Source: Ifrita kowaldi (taxonomy: Eukaryota > Chordata > Aves > Passeriformes > Cinclosomatidae). From it: a stretch of 64,000 nucleotides of DNA. A program made the translations under genes and the position numbers. Below the pieces are notes generated by a model. That model worked only from the letters and a program-made list of their open reading frames with translations, was not told the origin of the DNA and made no database searches. The stretch is taken from assembly GCA_013398055.1 (NCBI GenBank), contig VZRS01000247.1, forward strand, positions 1,625,633 through 1,689,632, read 5' to 3'. Below are positions 46,641 through 57,590 of this stretch, in pieces (the stretch's first letter is position 1; each line of letters opens with the position of its first letter).

Positions 46641-49600
46641 TCCACAGAGACTTCTGATGTTTTATGTGGATATTGCATTAGAATGAGGCATAAAGTGATA
46701 TATGGTTCACTAGGTTCAACCTGTAAGTACAGATATCTCAGTCACAAGTCTCAGATAGTGAGATGATGTAATCGAGTGACAATGCTAATACATTGTGTCA
46801 GCCCTCTGAAATTATTCTGTGGGAGTTGAAAGTTTCCAGGAGTTCTAACCATAGCTTTCTGTGATGACTGTTCCTGCAGCTGTTAGATTCCAAGTAAAAT
46901 CAATTTTGTCACTTAATAAAGAGCATATGACACCTATCAAAACATTGGAATTTTTTAGATAATGTGACTGGTTACTACCTGAAGTGGCCTCTAGATGGAT
47001 ATTAGTGTTATAGCTATTATCTGTTACAGAATGAAGGAAAATCACATAGAACATAGGACATAGCTGGGTGGGTGTTTCTCCTAAAGACAAGAGAAGAAAA
47101 GGTAATCAGCAATGTCTGAAGGGAAAGGCTCACGGAGCACTTTTCTTCTTGACTGGAGCACCTCTTGACTGTGCCCTGACTGCACAGCAGCATGAGAGCA
47201 GGTGCACACTGCCTTCCTCCTTCCACTTCATGGATGACATTCCACGAAGGGAGGAAGAGAGTGCTCACCTGCTCTCAGGATGGGAGCAGGCAGCATCCTG
47301 TGCCAAAAGATCAGCTGATCTGAGTGGTATCGATGAACATACCATACATGCCAGAGAATGTGTCTGTCCTACAGCTTAGATGTAATCTTTTCCTACTGAC
47401 ATAAAGTTTGACAAGAAAACCTGTGTGAAGAAATGAAGTAGAAAAGAAATCTCACTTCACTTAACTCGATGATTTAATAAAAAAATAGAAAAAAAAATCC
47501 TTATTGTCATTCCTCACCTAAAAACCTCAGCTGATGAAGAAAGAAGTGCTTTTGATAGAAATCCATAATGGATTAAATCAAAACCAAACCAATACAGAAT
47601 ACAATGCAATGTCTTTATAATATACTTTAGGAAGTATAAGAGAACAAACTTTATATTTGAGAGTTAAAGAATTAATTACAGAATAGACCTATAAATAAAT
47701 TTCTGAAATCATGTAAAAATTAATTCTTCCTAAACGATAATATTTAAAAAGGGCAAGTTTATAACTCATAAAAGCTTGCTAAATGAAGCCAAAACATATT
47801 TATGAACATGTCTGTGTTTTGTGGAGTATTTTCAATGCTGTGGGAAATTAAAATAGAGTCACATTATTTGGAACAAAAATATAACAAAGAAGAAAAAGAC
47901 AATGTGAGGTAAAATAATTTAAGTTTATCTTAGAGGAGGAAATACAAGTGTTATAGAGGATTAGACAAATTACTTAATGAGAGAACAAATAGCTTGTCAT
48001 TAATTCTTTCAAGAGACTCCAGTACCAAATTGTTTCTTTTGTGGCTGTCAGTTTCAACAGATTTTCCAATTCAAATGTATCTTGAAATAAACTAATCTTC
48101 TTGATGATTTCAAAATGAAAAGTTATTACTTCTCTGTTCCAAGAAATAGTGATGGTGCAATTCAGCTCCATGTTTTAGGCACTTAGTGTGGGATTTTAAT
48201 CTGTTTTCCCTAAATATAAAGGTCTACCCTTGAGCTTCTAATGCTTATTCATAGTGTCTATAACAGGCTCCAGAAAACATCTCTGCCCTTCTGAAACAAT
48301 ACTGGAAGCCAGGTGAAATCTACTAAGAAATCTCAAATGCCACAGAGTACCATCTGTACTCAACTTAATTGAGGCCCTGAATTGAATGTACATACATAAA
48401 AATAGCTAAATTCATCTAAATTACTATGCTGGTTAGTGGAGATCCAGGAATTAATTTGTCTAAACATAATTGGTAATGGAATTTGACATGTCAGATGCTA
48501 TTGAAGACATCTGTGCAGGGTTGTTACATATGACACAGAGGCACTAATTATATCCCTCTGTAACAGTAACTGAAACTACTCAAGATAGTCTAGTACATCT
48601 CAGTGCCACTAGACAGACTCATGTCAGCAAATGAGCCGTGCCACCAGTCAGTAAAATCGGTGGAAGCTGAAGAGATAGACAACTAACCAGATGTAAGTGT
48701 CTGCATCAGAATAAGCTGATCCCTATCTCCATGACAGAGACTAGATTTAGCACCCTTTGCAAAGCACCTGAGGGAGGCAAGAGAGAGGTGTTTTTTCTCT
48801 CAGAATTAGCAGCTAGAGCTTTGTGAATGCAGCCACTCTCTTTTGCTTTGGAAACTGAACAAGCTTCACATGAGACATTAAGAGAAATTAATTTGGGCTA
48901 CAGTGAGTCAGAACACTGATGAACAGTTTTATGAGTTCTTACAGTAGAAATATTAAATAATAATACATGGACCATTAGTTGTTAAAGAGGTAGGATACAG
49001 TGAAGTAAAGCAGGATCTCCAAGAATAAAAATAAGAATAAGGAAATTTAGCTATCTGCTTGGGTATTTAATTCTTCCTGCACATGAGCTAGATGATTTTG
49101 TCTTACATTTATCTTCCTTATTTTACTTACGCCAATTGTTACCTCATACTATTAAATACTGATTGTGCAGGGTATATGCGAGCAGCTGATTTTGAACCAC
49201 AATATGTCATTTTCATGCAAGATTTTGTCACTGATGGAGTAATTCTCTGGATATTTTATGTACCTCATGTATTATCCTTAGTTTCCTTAATATACAGAAG
49301 ATGAAGGGGGTTAAGACTGTATTGCAGGACAGAGTTGTTAACTGAGTATTGAGAAAGCTAAGAATAATGAGAGAAGTATGAGTTACTCCCCATTGCACCT
49401 GAAAATATTTTTGAAACTTTCCTCCAAACTAACCCACAAACTATTATTCTATAGATCAAAAGAATAAATTAATTCATAAATACGATATTCAGGATATACT
49501 GTGGAAAGAATGAAGAATAAATAAGTGGGAAATCCACTGCTATCAGGTGATCAGCCAGATGATACGTCACATACCATCTGTCACTTGTCACGTGGGACAG

Positions 49601-49689
49601 GAAGAGAAGATGTAATATTGCATTCTGATAGGAAGGATTTTGACCTCTGCAAATCAGGACACTAATTTTGAAGACTTCCAAACTTGGCA
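46641..49689. other. Unique DNA, no gene supported
   Basis: 47068-47379 holds a 103-codon open frame in locally less AT-rich sequence but with no known family motif and an overlapping frame on the opposite strand. The rest is AT-rich and unremarkable. Confidence 0.45.
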
Positions 49690-49776
49690 GGTTTTGGGTT
49701 TGTGGTTTGGTTTTTTGGGTTTTTTAAATTTTTTTTGTAAAAGAAACACTAACTTCTTTTTTTTTTTTTTTTTTTG
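49690..49776 (+). repeat. T/G-rich tract plus poly-T
   Basis: GGTTTTGGGTTTGTGGTTTGG-like start, TTTTTTGGGTTTTTT, then a 20-base-class T run near 49757-49775. Same class as the tracts at 19632 and 29527. Confidence 0.9.
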
Positions 49777-51439
49777 GTGAGGAAAAAAGCGTGAACAGTA
49801 TTTTCAAAAATTAAATGCTGCTTCTGGACAAGATGGACAATCACCTTTATGGATTAAATCATAGGTCTGAATGTTCCGGGGAAGTATTCTCAAAAGAAAT
49901 GTACTTTCATATTTATGAAGAATGTTAAAGAAGATGGAGTGAAACAGTCTAACTGGCAAAACCTGAATCGTATTTGTAAGTTAGCAATCTTTTCCAAAAT
50001 CTCATAATAGCAACTATCACCAAAATATATGCCTGAATTGAAAATGATAATATTTAGTTACAGAAGGTGTAGTGGAAGTATTATATCCAGTTACCTCTAG
50101 ATGTTTATAGAGGCTTCTCCGCCATAAATACTGTAAGAAGAAATGAGGAGCTACAGACCAGAAGCCCAGATAATCAATGTCTGAACCCCACTGCTTTTAG
50201 GAGGCAAATATATGTCCTTGAAAGTTGAGGGCTTAGAGCAGCAGTGATTAAGCAATTTAATTTGAGTTTTCTGTAATGCCCATGAGAAGCTAAATTTGCA
50301 TTCTCTTCTGTGGTGAGCTGCAAGCATTTGTGATATAAATAAGTCTCATCACAAATTCATACTCTGATTTCATTTTTTACCCTGAAGTGTCTTCTCATCT
50401 GTCAATTACATTGGATCAAGGAACACTGACATCACAATTTTAGACAGTTCCTCTCTGTGTTTGCAACAAGGAAATTGTCAGATTTACCCACCCTTATTTT
50501 CTCTCCCTATTCTTGGCACTGTAAAACCAATAAATATTTGTATTTAAAGACAATTTTTGGAGAACAAAACAAAGATGTAATCATCTAAAGGAAGTTGTAG
50601 TTTAGTCTCTTACAGACTAAAAATCTTCACTAACAACAAAAATCTTTTGAAAATGCAGATTTCCTTAACTGCAGTCTTTTTATGGAAAAGAAATTATAAT
50701 AAGAAACCAGTAATCCATTCTAGATTTAAATTTCATTGAATTAACAGAATTTAATCTCTGTGTAAATTTTAATAAGAAGACTGACATAAGACTACTTGAA
50801 CATGGCTGTGAAGCTGGTGACAGTGAAAAGTTCCTGAGTGAAATACGGGCAAAGGTGTATTCAAAGATAAATGATGGAAATGGACCAACTCTAAACTTTC
50901 TTTTAAAATACAGAGGCATCTTTCCAATCCTTGCTGTATATCTTCTCCTATGTTTGTCCAAGCCTTCATTTTGCTAAATTCTGCCTACATTCCTATTTCT
51001 ATTTCTTTCCATTTTAATTCCTCTTTTTCTTACATTTTCCATTCATCTGCCAAGTTCTTCTTTCCTCAGAAATAACTACATATGTTACTAAACAGAACGG
51101 ATAGAGTGGGATTCTCCCAGTGAGGCTAGGAAGAAGTAGATGGAAATCTTACAATTCTTGTGAGAACAAGAACCTTGTTGACCTGCTTGCACAAGATTAG
51201 GATGGGGAGGGGTGTACTTATGGAAATAGGCATAATCCAGTGAATCAAATCTTTCATGCAGTTTTCCTTTGAACTGCTTGACAGCTCCATTTTATTTGAT
51301 TTTTGGAATATTTTATTCTATACTTTCACGTAAATTTTAGAGTTTTTCTACATCATTTGGAGAGGAAGAGAAGCTGAGACTGCATCTTTGTTGCTGGTAA
51401 ACAGCTTGATCAGCCTGAGCTATTGAGAAATAACTGTAT
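49777..51439. other. Unique AT-rich DNA
   Basis: Nothing recognised. The overlapping minus-strand open frames at 50680-50969 lack known motifs. Confidence 0.5.
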
Positions 51440-51560
51440 AGTGATTATGCAAATCAGATAAGCTCAACCAATGAGTGTGCAGAGAAACGCATAGCTTAGG
51501 AAAAACCCATACAGGTACACATCAATAGCTGTTCAGTTTCTCTGAGTTCTGATTGGCTGG
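51440..51560. promoter_or_regulatory. Octamer plus CCAAT motif cluster (tentative)
   Basis: A perfect octamer ATGCAAAT at 51447-51454 is followed by CCAAT at 51468-51472 and an inverted CCAAT (ATTGGCTGG) at 51552-51560. The octamer is the classical POU-factor site and CCAAT the NF-Y site. Together they could mark an enhancer or promoter, or an old LTR. Motifs this short occur by chance, and conservation cannot be tested here. Confidence 0.25.
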
Positions 51561-52462
51561 AGCATGTCTATTTCTGTGTGTTATTCTTACATTGTTCAAA
51601 AGCTGAGACATACAAGACTGATTCTCAAAATATTTGGAAAATTATCTTGATTGCCTAAAGAGTTTGGCTCTTTAAACGTACAAGAGATAAATTTAGCCAT
51701 CAAATTTAACCTTTTTCACGGACTAGAGTAATGCCTTTTCATTTATTACTGCTTACAGCTGCAGTTCTGTTGAGGAGGTGCACAATTAATAGCATAAAAT
51801 GCGTTTGGAAAAATTATGCCAATTCAAAAGGAAGTTATTGTCCATGGCTACACTAAAAGGTTTATAAATTTGTTATTTAAATTATTTGAATATTCTGTAA
51901 GATTAAATTTTCATCTAAGGACTTCTGTAGGACATGAGTGGTGCTTCATTTTAATATCTCACAGTATTCATTTTATATACTAACTGCGTTGAAGCAAGAT
52001 TGAGGTTATCCGAAGAACTCGTATACCGAACACTCCGAAATCCAGTATCTTCAAAAATAATCTTTGCAATACTTCTGAAATGCCAGCCATCCCCAAATCC
52101 CCAACAACACACTGAAACTAAATCCCTGTTAGAAGCAGCAGTAAACTTGTCTGGTTCTAGACCAGCGCTCCCATGCCGTGTCACAGAGTTGCAGGCATAG
52201 GACTTTCAGTTTTGGATTCCAGGTCTTCAGATAACAAAGCGACACACAATGAACTTGCTAGCCAGCCATGAATGTTTTGCTGATTTGTTAAAATACTAAA
52301 TATTTCAGATTTTTAGTCATACAATGATTATATGCTTTGGCTGGATCAGCTGCTTTGGGGCAAGAAGAGAGTTCTACCATTGATATCAACGGCCTTAGGA
52401 ATATCTTAACATCTAATTTTATCCCACAATTAATCATTATTTTTATAATGTCAATTACTTAG
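51561..52462. other. Unique DNA; possible old DNA-transposon patch
   Basis: Mostly unremarkable. 51991-52050 has an unusual density of CCGAA/TATCCGAA motifs with CpG in an AT-rich setting, which loosely recalls terminal parts of ancient pogo/Tigger-type elements. No terminal repeats or transposase were found. Confidence 0.3.
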
Positions 52463-52604
52463 GTGGGACTAAGGATCCTTTTCCTGGGGCTATATGCAAA
52501 GGAGCTGTATGAGGGTCTTGCTAAGGAGAGGCTATTGCTGAGGAAAGTTAAAGTTATCCGTAAAAGTATAACCCAAAAACCCAAGGAGTCTTTAAAAGAA
52601 CATG
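52463..52604 (+). other. Candidate spliced exon, plus strand
   Basis: A T-rich stretch ending in ATTACTTAG precedes 52463, and CATG|GTAAGT, a near-ideal donor, follows 52604. The 142-bp interval is open in one frame, reading VGLRILFLGLYAKELYEG then LAKERLLLRKVKVIRKS, a basic, Leu/Lys-rich peptide. I recognise no family. The polypyrimidine tract is mediocre. It could be a coding or noncoding exon, or chance. Confidence 0.3.
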
Positions 52605-53207
52605 GTAAGTTTCTGAAAAGTTCTGAGTTCATTGCTAGATGCTATTAATAAATTTGCACATAATAACATTAATTAAGTTGAAATTATCTACATTTCTTTT
52701 TAGGTGTTGTTTTTTTATTTTTTTAAATAAACAGGAGGCTGTATTTATCCCTTAATTATATGTCACAACACAAAGTTTAACATCTCTAACAGTGGTAAGT
52801 AAGAAAGTGTCTGCTAAAATTAAACTCATAAACTTTCCAGTTCCTGCTTTAATACTCACCAAGCTTTGGAAAAATAGATTAAAAAAAGAGAAAAAATATT
52901 TCTCTAATATTCTAAATACGACAAGAACTACAGATTGATGTAGCTGCCTGAGGAATTATTGGTGAGGATTATATCAACAAAGAATTAGAGGATAAAGCCA
53001 TAATGAATGTTACTTCGCATGGGATCAAGAATAATAGCGCTTTTCAAAAAGCTGAAAGTCCTGTTGTCTGTTTTACTGATTAGGATGTTTCTGACTGATC
53101 AAGACAGCTGTGTAGCCATTGTGCATTTTGATTTCTCAAACATTTAATAGTGTGTACCTTTTGATTTAATAATGTTCAGCATTATAAAATAGCATGTCTT
53201 AAGAATT
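52605..53207. other. Unique AT-rich DNA
   Basis: Nothing recognised. Confidence 0.5.
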
Positions 53208-53520
53208 TTGTACATGTTAGAGGTAGGAGACATGACAGGATTCCTGGAACCTGGGGTGGATCTCCTTCCTGGCCCACTGCAGCAGGGTCTGTGCAGATTC
53301 TCAGCACCAGGGCAGTCCTCCCATCCCAGCTGGATCAAAGTCAGACTGCTGTGGTTCCCTGTCCCCATGTCCAGCCACTCTGTAGGTTGGAGATGTTTTC
53401 CCACAGGCACACACAAGGTACAAGCAATGCTGGGCACACACCCCAGCACAGAGAGCAGTGCCTATCTCAGTACCCACAAGACCACAGACAGCGCAGCTTA
53501 GTTCTTTTCACCCTCACTGA
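53208..53520. other. GC-richer block of unknown origin
   Basis: About 310 bp of markedly higher GC, with open frames on both strands (53144-53449 minus, 53208-53501 plus), as expected of GC-rich sequence. It may be an old interspersed repeat. No CR1 block, LTR end or protein motif is recognisable. Confidence 0.3.
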
Positions 53521-54266
53521 ATGACCAGGATGGAAGTTCCATAGTGGAGTATACACATCTCCCTGGAAAAATACTCCAGTCTCTAGTATCTGATTTAAAA
53601 CCTTCGGTTTACCCAGTGTTTCACACCCAGACCCTTATCTCCTCCATCAGACCTATAGTTTATCCCTCCAGCATCTGGCACTCAGACATCTTACAGTTGC
53701 AAATTAACTTAAGGTGAACTTCCCTAACACTCACACATGAAGCCTTACGATCTAGAGTTCGCATAAGAGAGCTAGAAATTAGTATGAATATAGGACAAAC
53801 TACAATGATCAAGCAGGGCTCAGTCAGACAAGGATATGAACTAGCATTTGCTCAACTATTACCAGGATTTATGTATGCCTTTTACTCTCTTCTCTTCTGT
53901 ATTTATTAATCTTAACTCATCTTCACCCCTCCATTTTCCCCACTTCATTCTTTCCCTTAAAAATGCCATAATAGGTCCCACAGTGCTGTCTACTGTGTTC
54001 CAAATTTCAGTTCCTCCTCCACCCTGTGGTTACTTTGGTATCCCTTCAGTTTGTATGACATTATGGAAAGAATTTTTTTCATTGAAATCATCCAAATGGC
54101 TCTCCCATGATAATCTTGGGAGCAGACAATTTAATACACTGTTTTCACAGATTAGGTTACTAGGATTCCTTCATCTGTCCTTTTTTCTCTGATTCTCATG
54201 TAGACTATTTTGTGTTTAATTTGCTTAGCCTTCAGTAAAATAATCTAATATTAAATAGAGAAAAGG
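53521..54266. other. Unique DNA
   Basis: The plus open frame 53848-54192 (114 codons) is hydrophobic, Phe/Leu-rich and shows no family motif. It looks like T/C-rich sequence read in frame. Confidence 0.45.
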
Positions 54267-54332
54267 GAAAAAAATCACCCCCAAAAAAGACCCCCAAAAA
54301 ACCTCATATAAAAAAACAAACCAACCCCAAAA
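54267..54332 (+). repeat. A/C-rich tract
   Basis: Poly-A runs separated by CCCCC runs, the complement class of the T/G tracts elsewhere in the window. Confidence 0.85.
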
Positions 54333-56194
54333 TGCATCACAGAAAGCATGCATAATCATGAAGAAATAAAATAACAGTGTAAATGCCTAAGTTGCACAAG
54401 GACAGTGGAAGAAAACCTGGATTTCTGGAGACAAGGGGATGTACTTTATAACAGCTGTATGTCTTCCAAAACTTGCATCCCTTTAATTACCTGCTTAAAG
54501 CTGACCCTGGTAAATATCACAAGCAAATTGAAATAAATCGGTGTAGTTTACTAACATCTGTGTGTTGCCAGCAGTAAAACAGCAGTACCCAACACATAGT
54601 CTTCTCCCTATGGCATGGGGTTCATTCTGGGGTCCGGTAGAAGGAAAACATTTTCTTGAATAAATAACAGCAAGTGACTTTGAGAAAACTGAAGCTGTTG
54701 GACAGACAACCCACAGCTGCAGGAAGCCCCCAACCAGTCTCCTTGAAAACAACCTGCATAATGTGATATTTGATGGAAATAAATAGAGGAAAAAATCCTT
54801 TTTTGAGTCAAAACAAGACAGAATTTGTGTCATATTTTAATGTTGTTATTTCATGGAGAGAAGAAATACAATACTGAAAATACACTTATTGTAAAAGTTT
54901 AAGCAGAAACTATATTAGAATGGCTGAAGAAATTGTGAGGAAACATGGATACTTAAAATGTGAGGAAAAAAATCATACTAGAAGGGGTTTTTGTGTTGAG
55001 GGCCTAGAAGCTGCAATTAGGGAACCAAGACGATGATTTTGTGACTGAAGCCAGTTAAATTCTGGAGTGGCCATAGAGGGTATATGATTGACTTGCTCTT
55101 GGTAGAGATTTTAAGTCAAATTGAATGACATGCATAACAAGGTGCTCCCTGCTCTCATTTGGAGCAGTATTTCAACTCATTTATGTATACTTACTGAAAA
55201 AGTGCTTCTTCCTTGCAGCACAATCTCTTGACTCTTAGGTATGCCAAACTGCATTTTTGACAAAATTACCTTTCAAAATAAAGCAAATTGGTTCTTCTGA
55301 GAAAATTTCCTGTTAATGATCTGAGCTATTTAACTGAAATAAACAGGAAGTACTCTTTCAGGTTATTTAAATAAAGAGGTAGGGTAGAAGTGGGAGTGTG
55401 ATTAGGTTTTACCTTTTTTTGAAAGGACAAATGGCCACAGCTGCAGATGATTCAGGATGAGTCAGCGCTGCCTTGCTGCCTGATGGCTTTCTCTTAGAGT
55501 TCAAGGATTACAAAATACAGAGCCAGGAAGGAGCCGTTTCTCAGTAAGGTCAGGGAAGTTTCTGCAAGACAGCATTTCTCTGTGGCATGTGGCTGTGCTT
55601 CACATCTTGAATAGTAAATGTATGTTTAGTTTGCATAGGTTGTATAACATATGTCATCTAATCAATTCTGTCAGTGCAGGTCTACAAGGTTTGGTGACAC
55701 TCCAACTTATTTTGTTTTCTATTTGTTTAGCATTCTGGAGACTAATCAGCTATCTTCAATATATAATTAGTCTGACTAAGAGCTCTTGTAGTCTCTTTGG
55801 CTGTCATTTCTGTGAAATCTGTCTTTAAAGAAATAACAAAAGCCTGTTATTATCCAATCAAGATGAAATACTGTCAGTAGAGATACAAACAACTACTACA
55901 GCTAATAATTAATTTTTTTCACATTAAAGTATTTTTTTTAAATAAATCTGGTTTAAAATGGCAACATTTGAGACTACATACATGAGGCCAAAGTTAAAAA
56001 CTAAAAATAGCCCTAATACCCCAAAGTCTTCCTCTTAAATACCAGCTTTTACCATGGAATTTAAGATGAGAAAAAAAAAAACTATTTTCAGTGAAAACTT
56101 AAACTATATTTGACTAAATATTCAGATATTTCTTGCCTTACAAGCAAGGAAACACACATATGTGCTGTCTTACAATAAGGTTATTGTAGAAGTT
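54333..56194. other. Unique AT-rich DNA
   Basis: No gene recognised. A partial MARE-like site, TGAGTCAGCGCTG, lies at 55458-55470. Confidence 0.45.
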
Positions 56195-56820
56195 GTTGGG
56201 GATCCACAGCGCAGAGTCACTGACATCAGTGCCAGGGATTACCCAAACAAGAGCCATGAAATTGCTCCTGCTGAGTAGCCAGCAACTGCTTGTTCAGCCT
56301 TTGGGTAGGTGGTGATGAATAATCACATCTGACTTAGAAACCCTTACACCCTCACTTTGTTGTGATAGAAGGAATCACTGTAAGTGCAGGGTGTGCTACA
56401 GAACATATGGGATTGCAAGATACCTCTTTAGGCTGCTCGCAGCCTCCTACAGGATTTTGGGTTGTGGGGACCAGCCTGTGGTGGTCATTTTGGAGATGGT
56501 GCTACCAAGACAGCATGAGGGCCAAAATCACTCAGGGCTGAAGAAATTCAGAGCTAATTATCCAGGAGCATCAAGTGCAGGGATACAAGGAAAGGTCAGC
56601 CAGCAGCCAAGGCTGGCGAAAGCATGGGTGGGGTAGCGCCCTCAGCTGCCAGGGCACTGTCCTATGATAGATGAACAAGGTGAGCAGGCTGGGGCTTCAT
56701 CGACAGTCTGGTGATCTTCAAATACAGAATGGCAATTCAGGTCTGAGGTGAAGCCAGAAGTCCAGTCAGTCTATTGGTGCTCTTGGAGCCCTGGCACGAA
56801 GAAGTAATAGAAACAGAGTG
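56195..56820. other. GC-richer block, possible interspersed repeat
   Basis: About 600 bp of raised GC beginning near TTGTTGGGGATCCACAG and ending at the hexamer array. Its internal wording (repeated CAGG, CCAG, GTCAG) recalls long avian repeats but I cannot name a family. An 81-codon open frame (56391-56636) has no known motif. Confidence 0.3.
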
Positions 56821-56843
56821 TTAGCCCCTTCTATCTTTCTTGG

Positions 56844-56871
56844 TCTTGCTCTTGCTCTTGCTCTTGCTCTT
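56844..56871 (+). repeat. (TCTTGC)n hexanucleotide array
   Basis: Four and a half exact TCTTGC units. The Lys/Ser-repeat peptide read on the minus strand is the array in translation. Confidence 0.9.
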
Positions 56872-57549
56872 CAGGGTAGCATATTGATTAAAGCAAAGGT
56901 CTCTTTTGTGTCTATGGTGCTTGAACACTACTTTATAGATTTTTATTTTTGTCTCAAAGAAAGGGATGTGTTTTCTTGCTAAGTTGCAGAAATGTAACAG
57001 CATGATGCACAAAACATCACAGCAAAGTACAAAACATGAATATCTGTCTGTTGTTGATTTCTGTGAGATTTTTATGTTGCTCTGGAAAGGTGCATTATCA
57101 GAATGTAGAAAGTTGCAATCACAGTTGTTTTTCTATGGATTCATAACATAGAATAACAACAGCCTGAAGGGCTGAAAATCAGTAGACAGACCATTTAATT
57201 TCAATTGATTATGAATTGGAAATGATTCCACATTGTCTTTAGCTCTTATACTAAGATTGTTCAAAATGTGTGTCATCTAGTGTAATCCCTTTATTATCTT
57301 CCACTAACCTGTAATAAATTTCCATGGCTGGCTTGTAAATCCTGACTTTTAACTTTTCACACTGAAGTAGATTCTCACATGCTTACTGCTGTGCTTCAGT
57401 TTTGCTTTTCCTGTTGTAGTTAAATAGTAGTCATAAAAAGAAAAAGAAGCATAATCTCAAGAAAATTTAGATTTTTTAATTTACATTTTAAATAATTTGC
57501 ATTGCAGTGATAGTATTTCTCTTGTGCTAGACATTTATGACTAGAAATA
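56872..57549. other. Unique AT-rich DNA
   Basis: Nothing recognised; sequence becomes very AT-rich toward 57480. Confidence 0.5.
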
Positions 57550-57590
57550 ATTGCATGCAATAATTGCATGTAAACAAGATTAATTGCTTA
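57550..57590. promoter_or_regulatory. POU/homeobox/forkhead-type motif cluster (tentative)
   Basis: A perfect 12-bp palindrome ATTGCATGCAAT (57550-57561) is followed at once by a second ATTGCATG (57563-57570), a forkhead-type TGTAAACA (57569-57576) and a TAATTGC homeobox core (57581-57587). Dense, overlapping sites of this kind are typical of conserved developmental enhancers. The AT-rich setting raises the chance rate. Confidence 0.35.

Noticed and set aside
56821..57012. Lys/Ser-repeat peptide on the minus strand
   Set aside because: It is the (TCTTGC)n array in translation.
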